Assembly: GCA_003158705.1 (NCBI GenBank)
Contig: PMKX01000126.1
Span: forward strand, 14,757-22,325
Direction: 5' to 3'
Source of the DNA: Actinomycetota bacterium
GTDB lineage: Bacteria > Actinomycetota > Thermoleophilia > UBA2241
DNA length: 7,569 nt
Shown: positions 6,344 to 7,569 of the stretch, in pieces
Layout of the letters: every line of letters starts with the position of its first letter
Position numbering within the stretch: position 1 is the first letter of the stretch
Made by a program: the position numbers and the translations under genes
Notes under the pieces: model-generated
Database searches by the model: none
Seen by the model: only the letters and a program-made list of their open reading frames with translations
Told to the model about the DNA's origin: nothing

Positions 6344-7569
6344 TTGAGCGACGGATTCGAAGCCGGACAGCTGGTCGATGACCGCTATCGCGTGCTCGGC
6401 AAGCTGGGCGGCGGCGGCATGGCCGACGTCTACCTGGCCGAGGACACCACTCTTGGCCGCCGCGTAGCGCTCAAGGTGCTGCTCAAGCGCTTCGTCGAGG
6501 ACGAGACCTTCGTGGAGCGGTTCCGCCGCGAGGCCAAAGCCGCCGCCGGTCTCAACCATCCCAACGTGGTCAGCATCTACGACTGGGGTCAGATCGACCA
6601 CGTCTACTACATCGTCATGGAGTATGTGGAGGGCGAGACGCTCAAGGAGCGCATTCGCCGGGTCGGCCGCCTGCCCGCCGGCGAGGCAGTGGCGATCGTC
6701 GTCGAGCTGCTCTCGGCGGTCCAGTTCGCACACGCCAACAACGTAGTCCACCGCGACATCAAGTCGCAGAACATCCTCATCGACCGCCACGGCAAGGTGA
6801 AGGTGACCGACTTCGGCATCGCCCGCGCCGGCGACTCGTCGATGACCGAGGCCGGCTCCATCTTGGGCACCGCCCAGTACCTGGCTCCCGAGCAGGCCAA
6901 GGGTGAGAGAGTAGACGAACGCTCAGACCTGTATTCGGTCGGCGTCGTGCTCTACGAGATGCTCACCGGCTCGGTGCCGTTCAAGGGTGACTCGGCGGTG
7001 ACCGTAGCCATGAAACACGTGAACGAGCTCCCGGTGGAGCCGGCGGAGCTCGTTCCCGGCCTGCCTTATGCGCTCAACCAGATCGTCCTCAAAGCTTTGG
7101 CCAAGAGTCCCGAGCGCCGCTATGCCAGCGCCGCCGAGTTCGCTCACGATCTGCGCAGCGCCATGGCCGGTGGTCCGCTGTTGGCGGCCACGTTCGACTT
7201 CGCCGCCGAGCGCACGCAGGTGATGCGGCCGCTGGCCATACCGGGGGAGGCGGGCACGCAAGTGATGCCGGCGAGCCGGGCAGCAGCCACGGCCAGGCAG
7301 CCCAAGAAGCGACGGCGTTGGCCCTGGCTGCTCGCGCTGCTGCTTCTCCTCGTGGTCGCCGGCGCCGCCTACGCCGTCTACCACGCGCTCAGCGGCACGG
7401 CCACGCAGGTGCCCGGCGTCGTCGGTCTCGCGGAGGCGGCAGCGACCAAGAGTCTCCAGGACGCCGGCTTCAAGGTAGGGGTGCACGACGACTACTCCGA
7501 CCAGTTCGGCCTCGGACTCGTCACCCGGCAGCAGCCGACCGCCGCCGACAAGCTCGTCAAGGGCGGCAC
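6344..7569 (+). CDS. pknB: PknB-type transmembrane PASTA Ser/Thr protein kinase (3' end missing)
   Basis: Receptor kinase controlling wall synthesis and growth. The first 408 codons are present; the frame is open at the window end. The kinase domain (about 13-275) has the Gly-rich loop LGGGGMADV (21-29), Lys44, His136-Arg-Asp138 with Lys140 and Asn143, Asp156-Phe-Gly158, and GTAQYLAPEQ, so it is predicted active. The activation loop reads SSMTEAGS: Thr168 matches Thr171 of M. tuberculosis PknB, but the Thr173 position is Ala170. The juxtamembrane linker carries TQVM twice (Thr291, Thr305), then a basic stretch KKRRRW and a membrane span (about 327-348). The first PASTA repeat starts near residue 355 (QVPGVVG) and most of it is visible; more repeats probably lie beyond the window. 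TTG 6344 is the only usable start after an in-frame stop at 6317. The kinase probably phosphorylates FhaA, FhaB, PbpA and itself; these targets are inferred from homologues. Confidence 0.94.
   Translation, partial: MSDGFEAGQLVDDRYRVLGKLGGGGMADVYLAEDTTLGRRVALKVLLKRFVEDETFVERFRREAKAAAGLNHPNVVSIYDWGQIDHVYYIVMEYVEGETLKERIRRVGRLPAGEAVAIVVELLSAVQFAHANNVVHRDIKSQNILIDRHGKVKVTDFGIARAGDSSMTEAGSILGTAQYLAPEQAKGERVDERSDLYSVGVVLYEMLTGSVPFKGDSAVTVAMKHVNELPVEPAELVPGLPYALNQIVLKALAKSPERRYASAAEFAHDLRSAMAGGPLLAATFDFAAERTQVMRPLAIPGEAGTQVMPASRAAATARQPKKRRRWPWLLALLLLLVVAGAAYAVYHALSGTATQVPGVVGLAEAAATKSLQDAGFKVGVHDDYSDQFGLGLVTRQQPTAADKLVKGG

Noticed and set aside
7403..7411. A third TQV sequence in PknB (Thr354)
   Set aside because: It lies just beyond the membrane span, at the start of the first PASTA repeat, and reads TQVPGVVG. 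It is extracellular and part of the PASTA fold, so it is not a cytoplasmic phosphosite motif.

Overview
The window is a GC-rich, tightly packed, all-plus-strand block. It carries the cell-wall and cell-shape Ser/Thr phospho-signalling cluster typical of Actinomycetota: fhaA - (extra dehydrogenase) - fhaB - pstP - rodA - pbpA - pknB. Gene order, a DUF3662-type FhaA N-terminus, a membrane-anchored FhaB and a PASTA-type PknB all point to an actinobacterium. The wording of the FhaA and PknB domains resembles deep-branching classes (Thermoleophilia- or Coriobacteriia-like) more than Mycobacterium or Streptomyces, but that placement is an impression from recalled family sequences, not a computed result.

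Layout: 1-793 is the 3' part of fhaA, whose true start lies upstream of the window. 790-1722 is a 3-hydroxyacyl-CoA dehydrogenase superfamily enzyme (lambda-crystallin / L-gulonate 3-dehydrogenase-like) that begins at a TTG overlapping the fhaA stop. 1763-2299 is fhaB, 2307-3509 the PP2C phosphatase pstP, 3506-4828 the SEDS glycosyltransferase rodA, and 4836-6278 the class B transpeptidase pbpA. A 65-base gap (6279-6343) holds a perfect 24-base inverted repeat. pknB then starts at a TTG (6344) and runs off the window end in its first PASTA repeat. The other junctions are overlaps or gaps of 40 bases or less, so 1-6278 reads as one transcription unit; pknB may be partly uncoupled by the hairpin.

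How the genes work together, from knowledge of the homologous cluster: PknB senses wall precursors or muropeptides through extracellular PASTA repeats and phosphorylates Thr residues on partners. FhaA and FhaB read those phosphothreonines through FHA domains. PstP reverses the phosphorylation. RodA polymerises glycan strands and PbpA cross-links them, as a SEDS-bPBP pair.

I found no wholly new system. The main departures from the textbook cluster are the translationally coupled metabolic dehydrogenase between the two FHA genes, a recurring Thr-x-Val-Met-type short motif in disordered linkers, a 72-base tandem duplication in the PstP linker, and the inverted repeat and unusual start region before pknB. 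No RNA genes, mobile elements or CRISPR arrays were seen, and there is no gene-free stretch longer than 65 bases.
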